Shown: one piece after another, positions 56,599-64,000 of the stretch
How the letters are laid out: every line of letters starts with the position of its first letter
How positions within the stretch are numbered: the stretch's first letter is position 1
Assembly: GCF_023721815.1 (NCBI RefSeq)
Contig: NZ_JAMDLI010000008.1
Span: 953,944-1,017,943 of the forward strand
Reading direction: 5' to 3'
Length of the DNA stretch: 64,000 bases
DNA from: Pleomorphomonas sp. JP5
Lineage (GTDB): Bacteria; Pseudomonadota; Alphaproteobacteria; Rhizobiales; Pleomorphomonadaceae
Program-made: the position numbers and the translations under genes
The notes under the pieces: generated by a model
Told to the model about the DNA's origin: nothing
The model's database searches: none
The model's input: the letters and a program-made list of their open reading frames with translations, nothing else

Positions 56599-57297
56599 TC
56601 AAAGGCTGTTCAACCACTCCATGCGCTTGCCGAGATCGGGTGCATCGAACACAAGCTTGCCGGCAACGATCGCCTGGGCTCCCGCCTTGCGCAGCACTGG
56701 CACGGTATCCTCGCGAATGGCGCCGTCGGCCACCAGAACAATGCGGTGAGCACTCGGAATCCCGGCAATGTACTTCCGCGCTTCTTCGAGACGTTGCGTC
56801 GCCGACTGACTGATACCCTCGCGCTCACCGATACCGGCACCAAACAACGTGACCAACTGAACGCGCGGCAAGTGGCGGATCAGCTTGGCAACTGGTGTAT
56901 CGACCTTAAGCACGACACCGGCCACGAGACCGAGCTCATTGATACGGGCGATACCGCTGTCGGTCAGCAGGGTGTTCTCGGCATGGATGGAGATAGCGTC
57001 GGCACCGGCGGCCGCGAACTGATTGATCTGGTTGATCAACGCCGGCTCTCCGACCATCAGGTGGACGTGAATGGGCTTGTCGGTGATCGAGCGGATGCGG
57101 GCCACGATCTCCGGGAACATCAGCAACGTATCTGCAAAGACGCCATCGGAGGCGTCGATGTGGATCACGTTGGCATAAGGGTCGATACGGACAACTTCGT
57201 CGGCGATGCGCAGGAGGTCCGACGACCACATCGAGAACTCGGTGATCAGGTGGTCGGTCGGGAGGCGGTCGATCCATCCGGCGGCGGGGCGGTTCAT
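56599..57297 (-). CDS. Ribulose-phosphate 3-epimerase-like protein (AlsE/Rpe family)
   Basis: A 232-residue TIM barrel. Metal and catalytic motifs are present in altered form: IHIDASDGVFA (for HxDxMDGxF), HVHLMVGEPA, and VADGAIREDTVP (for VDGGI). The N terminus carries an extra roughly 20 residues before the usual start, SMWSSDLLRIADEV. It should epimerise a ketose 5- or 6-phosphate; ordinary Rpe is probably encoded elsewhere. A cluster of AGCACT sites lies upstream. It is inferred to belong with tal and the SorC regulator. Confidence 0.85.
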   Translation of the reverse strand: MNRPAAGWIDRLPTDHLITEFSMWSSDLLRIADEVVRIDPYANVIHIDASDGVFADTLLMFPEIVARIRSITDKPIHVHLMVGEPALINQINQFAAAGADAISIHAENTLLTDSGIARINELGLVAGVVLKVDTPVAKLIRHLPRVQLVTLFGAGIGEREGISQSATQRLEEARKYIAGIPSAHRIVLVADGAIREDTVPVLRKAGAQAIVAGKLVFDAPDLGKRMEWLNSL

Positions 57298-57390
57298 CAG
57301 GCGGTTCTCCGGGGGTCAGAACAAGCAAGGCGCCCCACCGGACGACGGCCTTCGCCGGCCCGCTGGCGCGCCATGTTCAAGATTGCGCAC

Positions 57391-57434
57391 AAGCACTTGG
57401 ATAGCACTAGTGCTTTCGTAGCGAAGAGTGCTTT
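57391..57434. promoter_or_regulatory. Cluster of AGCACT/AGTGCT half-sites upstream of the epimerase gene
   Basis: AGCACT at 57392 and 57403 (11 bases apart) and AGTGCT at 57409 and 57427. The middle pair forms the perfect 12-bp palindrome AGCACTAGTGCT (57403-57414). It is 94-137 bases before the epimerase start (minus strand) and about 100 bases after the end of the Ser/Gly-rich gene. A repressor or activator binding region is likely. Confidence 0.65.
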
Positions 57435-57530
57435 TTTCGCGCGGCCGTCATGCACGGCCCATTCCGCCCCCGGAAACGCGGAACGGCGGAGCCCTGCCCC
57501 GCCGCCCAAAATGCGCGATCGACGATTGCC

Positions 57531-58076
57531 TCAGGCGACCAGATCGAAAAGATAGCTGGTGCTGTTCGATGAGGTCGTAGAACCGTCGGCACCATAGGCC
57601 GTCTGGTTGCTCTCGGCGAGCGCCGCCTGCAGCTCCTCAAGAATGTCGGCGATGGTCGTACCGGACGACGAGCTGCTGTCGGTGCTGTCCGTCGTTTCCT
57701 CCCCCTCCGGGGGCGGCCCCGGAGGCGGTCCGCCGGCTCCACCCGGACCGCCGGCGCCTTGCGGCCCCTGCGAGAAGGTTTCGTCGAAGACCTTGGCGAG
57801 CTCGTCGGCCTGATCGGAGGTCAGCGTGCCGGCGTCGACCTGCTGCTGGATCAGATCTGCGATCTTCTCCTTCATCTCGTCGGGCGACGGTGGCTTGCTG
57901 CCGGAGGTCTGGCTCGACCGATTGCTCGACAGGGTCTCGTCGATGCTTTCGATTGCGGTTTCGAGAGCGGATTGGCTGGTCGACTGGATGCTGCCGGCGC
58001 TGATATCGGACTGTAGCGTCGACTGCAGCCGAGCAAGCGGCGACTGATAGGCGTTTGTTGATGAAATCGAGGTCAT
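57531..58076 (-). CDS. Ser/Gly/Pro-rich protein of unknown function
   Basis: A 181-residue protein. It begins MTSISSTNAYQSPLARLQ with a Ser/Thr/Gln-rich helical part (SALETAIESIDETL), then KIADLIQQQVDAGTLTSDQADELAKVF, which looks like an EF-hand-like or anti-parallel helical hairpin, then a Gly/Pro tract (GPQGAGGPGGAGGPPPGPPP) and a Ser/Thr/Asp tail ending SYLFDLVA. There is no Sec signal peptide. The C terminus, hydrophobic and acidic, could be a type I secretion signal, but this is a guess. It is divergent from a two-component operon. Confidence 0.75.
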   Translation of the reverse strand: MTSISSTNAYQSPLARLQSTLQSDISAGSIQSTSQSALETAIESIDETLSSNRSSQTSGSKPPSPDEMKEKIADLIQQQVDAGTLTSDQADELAKVFDETFSQGPQGAGGPGGAGGPPPGPPPEGEETTDSTDSSSSSGTTIADILEELQAALAESNQTAYGADGSTTSSNSTSYLFDLVA

Positions 58077-58131
58077 TTTTACCCTCGGGCTAGAGTCTTA
58101 CGCATTACCTTCGGGAAACCAAGCGCCGCGT

Positions 58132-58169
58132 CCGTTAACGAGCGGTAACCAATTGGCTGGCGCGGTAAC
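58132..58169. promoter_or_regulatory. Three in-phase GTAAC repeats, candidate response-regulator site
   Basis: CCGTTAAC (58132-58139), GCGGTAAC (58142-58149) and GCGGTAAC (58162-58169) are spaced 10 and 20 bases apart, on one DNA face. OmpR-family regulators often bind such direct repeats. The site lies between the Ser/Gly-rich gene and the response regulator gene. Confidence 0.5.
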
Positions 58170-58276
58170 AAGGCGTTTCGACAGTCACGAAAGGAAACAT
58201 CCAGATACAAAATAACTGTCGTGGCCGACCGCCCGAATGCTAAAGCTCGGCCGTTGAATGGAGATGGCCTTTCTTC

Positions 58277-58990
58277 ATGCAGAACCACATCCTGCTCGTA
58301 GAAGACGATAACGACATCAATACGCTGGTCTCCCGCTACCTCAAGGCGAACGACTGCCGCGTATCTGTAGCCCGCGACGGGCGCGAGATGGACCGCATCC
58401 TGGCGACCTCGCGCGTCGATATTGTACTGCTCGACATCATGCTGCCCGGTGAGGATGGACTGAGCATCTGCAGGCGCCTGCGCAATGGCTCGACCATGCC
58501 GATCATCATCCTGTCGGCACGCGGAGAAGAGATCGATCGGGTGGTGGGTCTAGAGATCGGCGCCGACGACTACATTGCCAAGCCGTTCAGTGCTCGCGAG
58601 CTCCTGGCTCGCATCCGCGCCATTCTGAGACGGAGCAGTCTGCCCGCCGCCAAGACGACGCGGTCGGACGCCCGGCGCCTGACCTTTGCCGGATGGGTGA
58701 TCGACACCCGAGAACGCAGCCTGACAACCCCAAGCGGCGCCAAGGCAACACTGACCGGCGCGGAGTTCGACCTGTTGGTCGCCTTCGCCGAGCGATCCGG
58801 CATCACGCTCAGTCGGGACCAACTCCTGGAGCTGACCCAGGGCCGCCTCGCCGCGCCCTTCGAGCGGTCGATCGACATCCTGGTGAGCCGCCTGCGACGC
58901 AAGCTCTCTCCCGATGACGAGAAATCCGAGTTCATTCGCACCATTCGCTCGGAAGGCTATCTGTTTACTCCCGAAGTTACGCCCTCATGA
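58277..58990 (+). CDS. OmpR-family response regulator
   Basis: A 237-residue receiver-wHTH protein. Asp10/Asp11, phosphoacceptor Asp53 (LLDIMLPGEDG), Ser80 and Lys102 (AKPF) are present. The winged HTH has LTGAEFDLLVAFAE, RSIDILVSRLRRKL and IRTIRSEGYLF. It overlaps the sensor kinase gene by ATGA, which makes a standard two-gene operon. The intergenic repeats at 58132-58169 may be its own site. Confidence 0.95.
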   Translation: MQNHILLVEDDNDINTLVSRYLKANDCRVSVARDGREMDRILATSRVDIVLLDIMLPGEDGLSICRRLRNGSTMPIIILSARGEEIDRVVGLEIGADDYIAKPFSARELLARIRAILRRSSLPAAKTTRSDARRLTFAGWVIDTRERSLTTPSGAKATLTGAEFDLLVAFAERSGITLSRDQLLELTQGRLAAPFERSIDILVSRLRRKLSPDDEKSEFIRTIRSEGYLFTPEVTPS

Positions 58991-60300
58991 TCGGCCGGGT
59001 CCTGCGCCTGGTCTTCGATTCAGTTGCCGGCCAGGTCATCGTTCTGCTGGTGCTTTCGATCGCGGCGATACATGGGGGGCTGACCGCCTATTTCTTCCTG
59101 TCCAATCCCCGCTCGGTCTTCAGTGCCTCGCCGGCAGAAACGGCCGGCGAGATAGGCGCCGCCGCACATATGCTAGCTGCGGCCAATCCTGCGGAACGAC
59201 CACGGCTCATCGAACTGATGGCGGATAACCTTCCGTCGATCGCACTCTGCGCCGACCCAGTACCGAAGGAAGCGACCGAGATCCGGTTTGGCCCGCTGGC
59301 CGCGCGCCTGGGTGGAGCCGCCAAAGCCTGGAAGGTGCTGGAGGGGCGGCCGGCTCCCGGAGACGAGCTGATCGGCCCACTCTTTATCGAGCTCTCCGAC
59401 GGCGCCTGCTACAGGCTGGACCTACCCGAAGCGGATGCACCGCACTTCTTCGGCCCCGGCACGACCCTGCTCGTCTTCCTGCTCATCACGACTATCGTGC
59501 TGGTGAGCTGGGCCATGATCGTCATCATCGGCCCTCTCAGGCGCTTCGAGACCGCCGTGGAGCGCCTGCGCGACATGCGCTCGGACGTGTCGGTTCCGGA
59601 AATCGGGCCGCGTGAGCTGCGATCGGCCATCTCAGCCTTCAACCGCATGCGCGCGCGCATTGGCAAGCTCATGGCGGAAAAGACGACCATGCTCGCAGCC
59701 GTGAGCCACGACCTCCGAACGCCGATTACCCGCCTGAGACTGCGCGCCGAGTTCATCGACGACGAGACGATCCGCGAACCGATGCTGGCCGACCTCGACC
59801 ACATGGCCGCGCTGGCCCACGTGGCGCTCGTCCACCTCTCCGGCACCGACAGTCCCGAGCCCTTCGACCAGACCGACCTGCCAAGCCTCTTGCAGACCAT
59901 CGCCGACCAGTTCGCCGACCTCGGCCACACGGTATCCTATGAGGGGCCGAGCCGTCTCAGTGCTTGCGTAAGGCGTCGCGATATCATGCGGGCGGTTACC
60001 AACCTCGCGGACAATGCCGTGCGCTACGGTGACAAGGTGGTGATATCCCTGCGGAAGCTGTCAGGGCGGGGTCTGGCGATTTCAGTGGCCGACAACGGCC
60101 CGGGCATACCAGCCGGTGAGAGGGAGCACCTGCTCGAGCCTTTCGTGCGCGGCGACAGCGCCCGCAGCTCCATGCCGAATTCCGGCTTCGGGCTTGGCCT
60201 CACCATCGCCCGAGACGTCGCTGAAGCGCATGGTGGACGCATCTTGCTGGCCGACCACGCGCCGCACGGTCTGTTGGCCGTCCTGGAAATCGAAGGATAG
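58987..60300 (+). CDS. EnvZ-type sensor histidine kinase
   Basis: A 437-residue membrane kinase. TM1 is about 15-40, a periplasmic region of roughly 115 residues follows, TM2 is about 155-180, then HAMP and HisKA with AAVSHDLRTPITRLRLRAEF around His241, and HATPase_c with NLADNAVRYG, DNGPGIP and GFGLGLTIA. The periplasmic domain (NPAERPRLIELM, LEGRPAPGDELIG) is typical of EnvZ-like sensors and gives no ligand clue. It converges on the DUF4340 gene. Confidence 0.94.
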   Translation: MIGRVLRLVFDSVAGQVIVLLVLSIAAIHGGLTAYFFLSNPRSVFSASPAETAGEIGAAAHMLAAANPAERPRLIELMADNLPSIALCADPVPKEATEIRFGPLAARLGGAAKAWKVLEGRPAPGDELIGPLFIELSDGACYRLDLPEADAPHFFGPGTTLLVFLLITTIVLVSWAMIVIIGPLRRFETAVERLRDMRSDVSVPEIGPRELRSAISAFNRMRARIGKLMAEKTTMLAAVSHDLRTPITRLRLRAEFIDDETIREPMLADLDHMAALAHVALVHLSGTDSPEPFDQTDLPSLLQTIADQFADLGHTVSYEGPSRLSACVRRRDIMRAVTNLADNAVRYGDKVVISLRKLSGRGLAISVADNGPGIPAGEREHLLEPFVRGDSARSSMPNSGFGLGLTIARDVAEAHGGRILLADHAPHGLLAVLEIEG

Positions 60301-60314
60301 CTCCGAACAGGCAA

Positions 60315-60340
60315 CGGCCGGCAGGTTCCCCCGCCGGCCG
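60315..60340. terminator. GC hairpin between kinase and DUF4340 genes
   Basis: CGGCCGGC and GCCGGCCG pair over 8 bp with a 10-base loop. No clear T run is seen on either side, so this is a weak terminator candidate. Confidence 0.45.
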
Positions 60341-60372
60341 CATGTTTCACTTCGTTCCAGCCGGCGTCTGGG

Positions 60373-61380
60373 TCAGCCGTCCTTGGCCAGACTTGCGACC
60401 GTCCAGCCGAACATCTCGGTGTGAATGGTGTTGACCTTGAACTCGTAACCGGCCGCCTTCTCGTTGATCGCCTTGGCGGCGTCGGCCGCCTTGGGATCGA
60501 TCGCTTCGGCGACAATGCGGATCCAGCCCTTGCCAGCGTCATCCGCCGCGGGGACGGCCGTTGCCGTGACCGCAAGACCATCGGTGGTCTCGTAGCGAAG
60601 ACGGGTGGTGTTGGCGATGGACGCAGGCGTTTCCTTGCGGACATCGGTAAAGTTGAAGCCCTGCAGGAAGGCCGTGACGCGATTGGCCTTGCCTTCGTCC
60701 GGCGTCTTGCCATCGGGCAAAGCCGCCGGAAGAAGCTTGTCGCCCGTCCGCACGAAGTCGACGGTCGCGCCGCCGGCATCGGTCAGTGTCACCTTCGACA
60801 AGGTCGCGGGCTTGATGTCGGTCAGGCTGGCATCGAACCAGTCGGCCCGCGCTGTCGGCACGTCGAGGGAACCACGCACCAGATAGGACTGCGGGTTGCC
60901 GTCGATGCGAACGTACTGGCCACCTCGGCTACCTCCGACCGTGTAGTCCTTGGTACCGGCATAGACGACGGCCAACGGCTTGCCCTGCTTGTCCAGCAGC
61001 GCAACCTTGGTGGCCGCCCCGTCATCGGCGGTCGGGTCGGCAAGTCCGAGATCGACGTAGCGGTCGGGCTTGTCGGTCTTGTCCTCGTCGATGGTCAGCG
61101 TGGCCAAGGACGAGACGAGCTTGCGGACCACGTCGATCTTGGCCGGGTAGCCGGACGCATCCACGAAGCGGTCTCCTTCGCGCGTCAGCGTGGTGGTGTC
61201 CTTGCCGACGGTCACGGCGAGACTTTCCACAGATGCTGATGTCTTCACGAGGTCCGGCAGAAGCGCCCGGCCACGATCGGCGACGGCGCTGTCGGCGGCA
61301 GTCCCACCAGCGACCACCACGGCCGCGACAACGGCGGCGGCGGTGACGACGGCAAGACCGAAGAGCGATTTCGGCGTCAT
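60373..61380 (-). CDS. DUF4340 protein of a gliding-type ABC system
   Basis: A 335-residue protein with an N-terminal TM anchor (FGLAVVTAAAVVAAVVVAGG) and a beta-rich extracytoplasmic part; KVTLTDAGGATVDFVRTGDK is the repeated DUF4340 pattern. The gene follows the GldG-like gene on the same strand with a 22-base gap. DUF4340 proteins commonly accompany ABC transporters of the GldG set and are thought to sit at the periplasmic side. Substrate unknown. Confidence 0.88.
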   Translation of the reverse strand: MTPKSLFGLAVVTAAAVVAAVVVAGGTAADSAVADRGRALLPDLVKTSASVESLAVTVGKDTTTLTREGDRFVDASGYPAKIDVVRKLVSSLATLTIDEDKTDKPDRYVDLGLADPTADDGAATKVALLDKQGKPLAVVYAGTKDYTVGGSRGGQYVRIDGNPQSYLVRGSLDVPTARADWFDASLTDIKPATLSKVTLTDAGGATVDFVRTGDKLLPAALPDGKTPDEGKANRVTAFLQGFNFTDVRKETPASIANTTRLRYETTDGLAVTATAVPAADDAGKGWIRIVAEAIDPKAADAAKAINEKAAGYEFKVNTIHTEMFGWTVASLAKDG

Positions 61381-61402
61381 ATCAGGTAACTCCTCGCTGG
61401 AC

Positions 61403-63277
61403 TCAGGCTTTGCGGACCGGCACCGGCCGGCGAGGCCGGCGCAGCGCGAAGACGAGGGCGATCAGCGCCACCGCCGCCGGCACGACGCCAATGATCAACA
61501 CCATGATCCAGTTCTTGAGCCGGGCAACGTCGGCCCGGAGGTTGTATTGCACCTCACGCAGTTCGGCGCGGGCCGACAGCAGATCGGACCGGAAGGTCTC
61601 GATCGTCTTCGCCTGCTCGGCGGAGACCAGTTCGCCATCCTTGGCTTCGCCGGTGGTCGAGGCGTCCTTCAGCTTCTTCTCGGTGTCGGCGATGCGCTGT
61701 GTCAGCTCCTGCTGCTTGGCGAGGAACCGCTCTTCGGCGGCCCGCTCCAGCGCGTCGATCCGGGTAAACGGACGCCAGGAGACGGTGCGGCTGCGAAGGT
61801 CGGCCAGCGCCACGCCACCAGCCATTTGCTCGACGGCGTTGAGCAGGAAGTCGCCGTTGTTGGCGAATGCCTGCGCCACTTGCCGGCCGAGCACATTCTG
61901 CTTCTGCAGCCAGTTGCGATCGGACAGCATGTCGGCGTCACCGACGAGGATGACGTTGGGGGCCGACGCGCTTTCCTTGATCGGCGCGGCATCGGCGGCC
62001 GAGTCCTTGGGCTTGCCATCCGGGAAAGCGGTGTGAAGCTTGCCTTCGAGACGAGCGGCAACCACCGGGCGACTACCGGTCTTCTCGATCTTGGCGAGAA
62101 GGGCGCGTGGATCGCCATAGGGATCGGCCGCTTCTCCCGCCGGCAGCAGGCCGGCGTCTGCGGACGCATACATCAACGGCTTCAGCGTCGTGTCCTTGCC
62201 GGTGGAGGTGAAGCTGCCAGCGGTGGTCATCACCACAGCGTTGAGCTTGGAGGTGACGGCGTCGCCGCGGTCGAAGCCATCGTCCTGGATGGCGAACCAG
62301 GGATAGTTCGCAACCTCGGCCTGACGTCCGCCGATATTGCGCGTGGTGCGGATCGCCCAGTCGGGATCGCCGATCGCCTTCTTGGCGTCGAAGCCCACTC
62401 CCCAGGCGTCAAACATCTTCTGGAAGTCGGAGGCGTTGTTCTCCGCCGGCATGCCGGGCCGGGGGCCCATCTGGGTCTCGGCGAACGGATCGGCGAACAC
62501 CAGAGTGGCTCCGCCCGAAAGCACCCACTGGTCGAGGGTGTAGAGTGTGCGGTCGCTGAGATTCTGGGGCTGCACGACCAGCACGACGCGGGTGTTGTCG
62601 GGCAGCTTGTCGACGTCGCCGCCGATGGTCTCGACCTTGTAGGTCTCCTTCAGCATCGTCAGGATCTGAGCTGGTTCCTGGCCTGCCATCGGATTGCCGG
62701 CCATTCCGAGACCGTCAATAAGAGCGACGACGGGCTTCTTCGGCTGTCCAAGTTCGGCGACCAGGCGCGTCAGATCGTATTCGAGGAACGCCTCGCGGTC
62801 CGGCGTGAACACGGGAATGTTGGCCGAGCCGTTGGTGGAGTTGGTGGCGGCGAGACCGAAGTAGATCGGATCGGAACTGCCATCGAGGCTGATGCGGTTG
62901 ATGCCGAGACCGACGGCGCGATCCTCTTCCTCAGAGTAGGGCTGGGGATCGATCACCTCGAGGGTGATCTTGCCGTGCGACAGGCTCTCGTAGGTGTCCA
63001 GCATGGCCCGGACGCGCGAGGCGTAGGCCGAAAGCGCCGGAGCAGCCTGATGCAGACCGGCCGACATGAACAGGCGCATGTGGATTGGCTCGTCCAGCTT
63101 GTCGAGCATGGCCACCGTGCCATGGGAGAGCGAATAGAGTCCACCGTCCGTGAGGTCGATGCGGCTCGAACGGAACAACGTCGACGCAAGCGAATTCACG
63201 GCCAGATAAAGGATGACCGCGAGGACGGCGCCAACGGCGACGAGGCGGGTTTTGGGGATCCGGTTGAGTTTCGACAT
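61403..63277 (-). CDS. GldG-like ABC-type auxiliary protein (ABC_transp_aux)
   Basis: A 624-residue protein with an N-terminal TM, a long periplasmic region (LTDGGLYSLSHGTVAMLDKL; VRAMLDTYESLSHGKITLEVIDPQ, given here in two parts) carrying the intraflagellar-transport/GldG-like fold, a coiled coil with VQYNLRADVARLKNW, and a C-terminal TM (IGVVPAAVALIALVFAL) followed by a basic tail. It is the middle gene of permease-GldG-DUF4340. In Bacteroidota GldG is linked to gliding; in proteobacteria the role is unclear. Confidence 0.9.
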   Translation of the reverse strand: MSKLNRIPKTRLVAVGAVLAVILYLAVNSLASTLFRSSRIDLTDGGLYSLSHGTVAMLDKLDEPIHMRLFMSAGLHQAAPALSAYASRVRAMLDTYESLSHGKITLEVIDPQPYSEEEDRAVGLGINRISLDGSSDPIYFGLAATNSTNGSANIPVFTPDREAFLEYDLTRLVAELGQPKKPVVALIDGLGMAGNPMAGQEPAQILTMLKETYKVETIGGDVDKLPDNTRVVLVVQPQNLSDRTLYTLDQWVLSGGATLVFADPFAETQMGPRPGMPAENNASDFQKMFDAWGVGFDAKKAIGDPDWAIRTTRNIGGRQAEVANYPWFAIQDDGFDRGDAVTSKLNAVVMTTAGSFTSTGKDTTLKPLMYASADAGLLPAGEAADPYGDPRALLAKIEKTGSRPVVAARLEGKLHTAFPDGKPKDSAADAAPIKESASAPNVILVGDADMLSDRNWLQKQNVLGRQVAQAFANNGDFLLNAVEQMAGGVALADLRSRTVSWRPFTRIDALERAAEERFLAKQQELTQRIADTEKKLKDASTTGEAKDGELVSAEQAKTIETFRSDLLSARAELREVQYNLRADVARLKNWIMVLIIGVVPAAVALIALVFALRRPRRPVPVRKA

Positions 63278-63286
63278 CGCTGAACC

Positions 63287-64000
63287 TCAGGCGGCTTTCT
63301 TGGCGTCGACGACCTGGACGTTGATCCAGAGCGCGAGCACGATGGTCGACAGGAACAAGATGACGGCTGGGGCCTCGAGGACACCGCGCGTCAACCGGTC
63401 GAAGTTGGTGATGAAGGAGAGCGACTGCACCAGATCGACCACGAAGGCCGGCGCCCAGCCGCGAAGGGCCGCGAGCACCAGATTGGTACCGGACATCACC
63501 AGTAGGAAGGACACGATGGCGGCAAGGATGAAGGCGATCACCTGGTTCTTGGTCATTGCCGAGATGCAGGCCGAAATCGCCAGGAAGGCGCCGGCCATCA
63601 GGAAGGACCCGATGTAGCTCGCAAGGACGATGCCGTTGTCGGGCGACCCGAGATAGAGCGTCACCAGCCAGAAGCTCATGGTGAGCACCAGCGCCACCGC
63701 CGTGAAGGCCCAGCCGGCGAGGAACTTGCCGATCACCACCTCATGGGCGCGAACAGGCAGCGTCATCAGAAGCTCGATGACGCCGGATCGGCGCTCGTCG
63801 GCCCAGAGCCGCATGCCGATGGCGGGCATCAGGATGAGAAAGAGCCAGGGGTGCCAGGCGAAGAAGGGGCCAAGGTCGGCCTGCCCTCGCTCGAAAAAGC
63901 CACCGGCGAAGAAGGCCAGACCGGCCGAAAGGGCGAGGAACACTAGCAGGAAGACGGCGGCGAGCGGCGTCGCAAAATAGGCGCGGAACTCGCGGCCAAA
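63287..64000 (-). CDS. ABC-2 type permease, 3' part (GldF-like)
   Basis: The frame is open from the right edge; reading from 64000 it starts FGREFRAYFATPLAAVFLLV, so only a few N-terminal residues are missing. About 237 residues with six TM helices are visible, including MRLWADERRSGVIELLMTLP, the ABC-2/GldF signature with the EExxG-type loop, and ALWINVQVVDAKKAA at the C terminus. The ATPase gene should lie just beyond the edge. It overlaps nothing and ends 9 bases before the GldG-like gene. Confidence 0.9.
   Translation of the reverse strand, partial: FGREFRAYFATPLAAVFLLVFLALSAGLAFFAGGFFERGQADLGPFFAWHPWLFLILMPAIGMRLWADERRSGVIELLMTLPVRAHEVVIGKFLAGWAFTAVALVLTMSFWLVTLYLGSPDNGIVLASYIGSFLMAGAFLAISACISAMTKNQVIAFILAAIVSFLLVMSGTNLVLAALRGWAPAFVVDLVQSLSFITNFDRLTRGVLEAPAVILFLSTIVLALWINVQVVDAKKAA

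Noticed and set aside
61190-63283. 697-residue open frame opposite the GldG-like gene
   Set aside because: It is the complement of a well supported gene, with a Gly/Val/Arg/His-rich composition and no domain.

Overview
The window reads as chromosomal DNA of a GC-rich alphaproteobacterium, most likely of the order Hyphomicrobiales (Rhizobiales). Indicators are the hisS-hisZ-hisG order with ATGA overlaps, a MutL of the endonuclease type, a groESL operon carrying both a CTTGAC/CTATCT heat-shock promoter and a CIRCE operator, two DUF1127 proteins, a TipF-like degenerate EAL protein and CheZ proteins of the alphaproteobacterial kind. The family assignment within the order is open. I see no rRNA, tRNA, CRISPR array, insertion sequence or prophage; gene density is high and base use is even, so this is mostly core genome with some accessory genes.

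Region 1 (1-7.1 kb): the tail of a GNAT acetyltransferase, mutL, a cobB sirtuin, a small P-loop kinase-like protein, a HAD-IIA protein, a cheY-cheZ pair and ribF. Region 2 (7.2-17.3 kb): a helical-bimodular-type chemoreceptor inserted between ribF and ileS-lspA, a lipoprotein, a TipF-like membrane EAL protein, a CopZ-like metallochaperone and an NtrC-family regulator that has lost its GAFTGA loop. Region 3 (17.4-29.8 kb): a secreted unknown protein, GNAT and EamA genes, groES-groEL, a six-cysteine mini-protein, a fused ABC exporter, DoxX, the hisS-hisZ-hisG operon, a GNAT gene and tag. Region 4 (29.9-38.9 kb): a second cheZ, two L,D-transpeptidases, a DUF1311 protein, the lutABC lactate-oxidation operon, LysE/LysR and a DUF1127-DUF1127-YHS-like operon. 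Region 5 (39-50.5 kb): rsmE, gshA, xseA, a 7TM-PAS-GGDEF cyclase divergent from malate synthase G (glcB), a universal stress protein and a Pat-like acetyl-CoA synthetase/GNAT fusion. Region 6 (50.8-58.1 kb): a second chemoreceptor, transaldolase, a SorC regulator, a SnoaL-like protein, a truncated DHFR-like protein and a ribulose-phosphate-epimerase-like protein, with several operator-like inverted repeats. Region 7 (57.5-64 kb): a Ser/Gly/Pro-rich protein divergent from an OmpR/EnvZ-type two-component operon, then a gliding-type ABC set (permease, GldG-like, DUF4340) running off the right edge.

Themes that tie the window together are motility and chemotaxis (cheY, two cheZ, two chemoreceptors, TipF-like, GGDEF), two-carbon and lactate metabolism (lutABC, glcB, Pat) and protein acylation control (CobB deacylase, Pat acetyltransferase, four stand-alone GNATs). 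The most promising material for new biology is the tal-sorC-SnoaL-DHFR-like-RPE-like neighbourhood with its unusual inverted repeats, including four AGCACT half-sites upstream of the epimerase; the two-component operon with three in-phase repeats facing a Ser/Gly-rich protein of unknown role; the GAFTGA-less NtrC homologue; and the small operon of two DUF1127 proteins and a YHS-like protein.
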